Assembly: GCA_016715885.1 (NCBI GenBank)
Contig: JADJXL010000007.1
Location: forward strand, 1 to 64,000
DNA: 64,000 nucleotides
Reading direction: 5' to 3'
Origin: Polyangiaceae bacterium
GTDB taxonomy: Bacteria; Myxococcota_A; Polyangia; Polyangiales; Polyangiaceae
The notes under the pieces: model-generated
The model's input: the letters and a program-made list of their open reading frames with translations, nothing else
Databases searched by the model: none
Told to the model about the DNA's origin: nothing
Shown: piece by piece, positions 62,057 to 64,000 of the stretch
How positions within the stretch are numbered: the stretch's first letter is position 1
Layout: each line of letters begins with the position of its first letter
Program-made: the position numbers and the translations under genes

Positions 62057-62480
62057 CGGCTATTCGAGCCAGGTGATTCCGCGCCTCGTGTGCCCAGCGT
62101 CTCTCCACGGGGGCGGACCATTTTCGTCTCCAAGAAACTCGTCCCCTAGGGTCGGCGCTTCATTTCGTCCGCGCGAGCGGTGACTCGCGCTGTGGCAGCT
62201 TCGCCAGCGGCGTCACCAGCCCACGAGCGCCCCGAGGTACGCTTGACCCAACTTGGCCGCGGCCCGTCGAGAGCTCTTCAGGCGCCGCCAAACGAAAGAG
62301 GCGGCGCCAGCTACGCCCGACCTAACACCACTGCGCCACATCCCGACTCTACGATCGTGAGCCGATTAGTCGGGTAGAGCACCGCCGGCGGCTTTGGAGA
62401 GGCGAGGACGGTCGCGAATTTCGTCGCTACGGCCTGCGCCGGCCCTTTCCGGTCAGTGGTGACTCTGGAAGACTGATCCC
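62057..62480. other. Intergenic region
   Basis: 424 bp after the DUF2804-type gene without a supported gene. It contains a perfect 7-bp hairpin (GCGCGAG at 62171-62177 with CTCGCGC at 62184-62190) but no T-run, so a terminator role is weak. Confidence 0.5.
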
Positions 62481-62945
62481 ATGCCAAAGATGCTCACCGT
62501 CTATTCGTTGCGACGGGAACTGGAGAGCGATCCAGAAGGGCTGAAGCAGATCCAGCAAGTCAGCTTGGATCGCAAAATGAACTGGGCAGGCTTTAGCACT
62601 CGCCTGGGGTTGTACGGATCGGAGGAGTGGTGGCGCAACGTCGAGACCGGCGTTATCCCGAAGGCGAAGTACGAGGGCCTAATAACTGAAACGTATTACG
62701 CAGGTATGGACAGCGACCGGCAGCACAATTCGTTCCGAATGAAGACGGATGACGGACAATATTTTTCATGGAGTATGGTGCCAGAGAATAGCAGCTACAA
62801 AGGGCTGTATCGTCCTGGGCACCGCGCTGAGATCGTGACAATCTTTCAGGAGTTGAAGCGTTGTACATCGGACGGCGCTCCTGAAATTGTGGAGCGCCCG
62901 TTGGAAATCAGGTTGTCAACGAAGCCAATTGTAGGGGCAGTCTAG
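62481..62945 (+). CDS. Small protein of unknown function
   Basis: 154 residues; GGAAGA precedes the ATG by eight bases. It has no signal peptide and no recognised motif; sequence is mixed helix and strand, with WAGFSTRLGLYGSEEWWRN and a C-terminal basic-acidic end. It stands alone between long gaps, with codon use like its neighbours. Confidence 0.55.
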   Translation: MPKMLTVYSLRRELESDPEGLKQIQQVSLDRKMNWAGFSTRLGLYGSEEWWRNVETGVIPKAKYEGLITETYYAGMDSDRQHNSFRMKTDDGQYFSWSMVPENSSYKGLYRPGHRAEIVTIFQELKRCTSDGAPEIVERPLEIRLSTKPIVGAV

Positions 62946-63122
62946 CTCCAGCTTGTAAGGTGTTTCAGACGGGAGTCGCTGAGTTGCGGCTTCAAACTCG
63001 CCGGCCCAAACACTCGCCCCGCTCCGGGTCCCATTGAATGCGGACCCGCAAACGGTCCTTCAGTGCGAGCCAATCGGCATGGTTCATCGGCGCCGATACA
63101 TCATCCAAGTCCGACGCAACCA
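62924..63122 (-). pseudogene. Possible short decayed gene downstream of mlaE
   Basis: Just past the mlaE stop the minus strand reads MNHADWLALKDRLRVRIQWD from 63087, then, after a shift at about 63005, GEFEAATQRLPSETPYKLEL to a stop near 62925. Together they read like one short acidic protein with a one-base break. No family recognised and the region is antisense to the end of the neighbouring small gene. Low confidence. Confidence 0.25.
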
Positions 63123-63980
63123 TCAACCAAAAATGACGATGCCGAGCTTCGTCAAGACGAAGTCGGAGATCAGGATCGAGATCGTCACGGCCACGACCGC
63201 GCGCGTGGTCGACTGACCCACGCCTTCGGTGCCTCCGCGCGTGATGAGTCCAAAGTGACAACCGACGATGGCGGTGATCGCGCCGAAGAACGGGCACTTC
63301 ATGATGCCCATGGCGAAGTCGCGAAAACGAATGGACCCAAGCGCCGTGCGCAGGAAAAACCCCGACGGGATGCCGAACTGCAAGTCGGCGATGAACATCG
63401 CCCCGGAAAAACCCAGCACGAGCGCGAGCGCACCGAGCACCGGCATGAGGATCGTGCCCGCCAAAAGCCGCGGCACGACGAGCTTCTTCACAGGGTCCGC
63501 ACCAAGCGCGCGGATCGCATCGATCTGCTCGGTCACCGCCATCGAACCAACTTCCGCCGCGATGCCCGAACCGATTCGACCTCCAACGATCACCGCCGTG
63601 AGCGTCGGCGCAAGCTCGCGCGAGAAGGACAAACCGATGACGCGCCCCGTGTACTCCATGCCGCCGAACTGCTGCAAACTAAAGGCAAATTGCACGGACA
63701 TGACCATGCCCGTGAACACCGCCGTCGCCACCGCGATGCCAAGCGATCGCACGCCGAGCTGCTCGAGTTGGTAGACCGTTGATTCGAACTCGAACGGTCT
63801 GCGAAACATCGCGATGATCGCTTCGTAGAACATGCGACCGATCTGGCCCATGTGAACGAGGAAATTGCCCGTGCGCCGAATGAACTGCATCCACATCGGA
63901 GGCGGTGGCGGAGGCAAAGGCAAGTGCCGCGGGCGCTCGCCGCTCGGTCGCTCAGGCTCGGGAGCAACGCTAGTCGTCAT
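63123..63980 (-). CDS. mlaE: MlaE-type ABC transporter permease
   Basis: 285 residues. Pro-rich leader, then the conserved MlaE-domain features: FYEAIIAMFRRPFEFES, QLEQLGVRSLGIAVATAVFTG, the GREL region (SFSRELAPTLTAVIVGGRIGSGIAAEVG) and TEQIDAIRALGADPVKKLVVPR, with five or six membrane helices. It is the permease of the Mla/Mce system for phospholipid traffic between membranes, working with an ATPase and an MlaD protein, normally next to it; the partners lie beyond the window. The short leader with PPPPPPP is unusual but in frame. Confidence 0.9.
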   Translation of the reverse strand: MTTSVAPEPERPSGERPRHLPLPPPPPPMWMQFIRRTGNFLVHMGQIGRMFYEAIIAMFRRPFEFESTVYQLEQLGVRSLGIAVATAVFTGMVMSVQFAFSLQQFGGMEYTGRVIGLSFSRELAPTLTAVIVGGRIGSGIAAEVGSMAVTEQIDAIRALGADPVKKLVVPRLLAGTILMPVLGALALVLGFSGAMFIADLQFGIPSGFFLRTALGSIRFRDFAMGIMKCPFFGAITAIVGCHFGLITRGGTEGVGQSTTRAVVAVTISILISDFVLTKLGIVIFG

Positions 63981-64000
63981 CGGCAGACACCGTGGTAAAA

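Noticed and set aside
62057..62480. tRNA or other RNA gene in the gap
   Set aside because: No cloverleaf or CCA-end was found; only a short GC hairpin without T-run.

Overview
The window looks like chromosome from a myxobacterium of the Sorangiineae/Polyangiaceae type. The sequence is moderately GC-rich. It carries several Hanks-type serine/threonine kinases and cyclase/ATPase/TPR regulators, many cysteine-rich lipoproteins with Gly-Gly-Ala or Gly-Ala-Met tails, an L-type lectin protein with a MYXO-CTERM-like tail, an OmpA/TSP3 protein and an AgmX/PglI-type protein. This assignment is inference from gene content; no rRNA or tRNA gene was found to test it.

Layout. 1-5.3 kb (minus): a large kinase-cyclase-like-ATPase protein that runs off the left edge, preceded by a VWA-like lipoprotein. 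5.4-9.2 kb: an RNase HII-like protein, a RHH/VapC toxin-antitoxin pair, a decayed second copy of the RNase HII-like gene, a frameshifted TIR-like (CAP12/Pycsar type) effector, and an HNH nuclease translationally coupled to a small partner. 9.3-12.0 kb: lipoamide dehydrogenase and a 2-oxoacid dehydrogenase E1 alpha subunit. 12.1-17.8 kb: three Cys-rich lipoproteins around a HEAT / CrtC-like / DUF4149-like operon. 18.1-28.1 kb: ferredoxin, envelope lipoproteins, a TPR-kinase, a cNMP-binding-like/patatin pair and a cyclase/ATPase regulator. 28.2-28.8 kb: remains of a RecG-like/ParA gene pair. 29.2-31.3 kb: a lipoprotein toxin with a WHH nuclease end and its SUKH immunity protein. 31.3-34.4 kb: a WD40 lipoprotein and a PAS-STAS regulator. 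34.8-41.7 kb (plus): a run of metabolic genes (CoA-transferase B subunit, two FAD amine-oxidase-like enzymes, a coiled-coil membrane protein, an acyltransferase-like membrane protein, an epimerase). 41.7-45.5 kb: AgmX-like, lectin and OmpA proteins.

46.1-58.9 kb is the most unusual part: a tandem duplication of a roughly 6 kb island bounded by three direct repeats. Each unit holds a helical protein, small secreted lipoprotein-like modules, an ECF sigma factor fused to a membrane and exported tail, a divergent Pro-rich beta-barrel-like protein, a decaying tandem immunity gene and a secreted multi-domain toxin. The unit-2 toxin is intact and the unit-1 toxin is frameshifted. The toxins share their carrier region with the WHH toxin at 29.2 kb, so the window holds three members of one polymorphic-toxin family with different C-terminal ends. 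59-64 kb: a frameshifted DUF420 gene, a truncated CPBP-type gene, a lipoprotein, a DUF2804-type protein, a small unknown gene and the MlaE permease.

Many frameshifts are single-base changes in or near homopolymers or GC-rich repeats. Some may be assembly errors rather than real mutations, so each frameshift call depends on the quality of the underlying reads.
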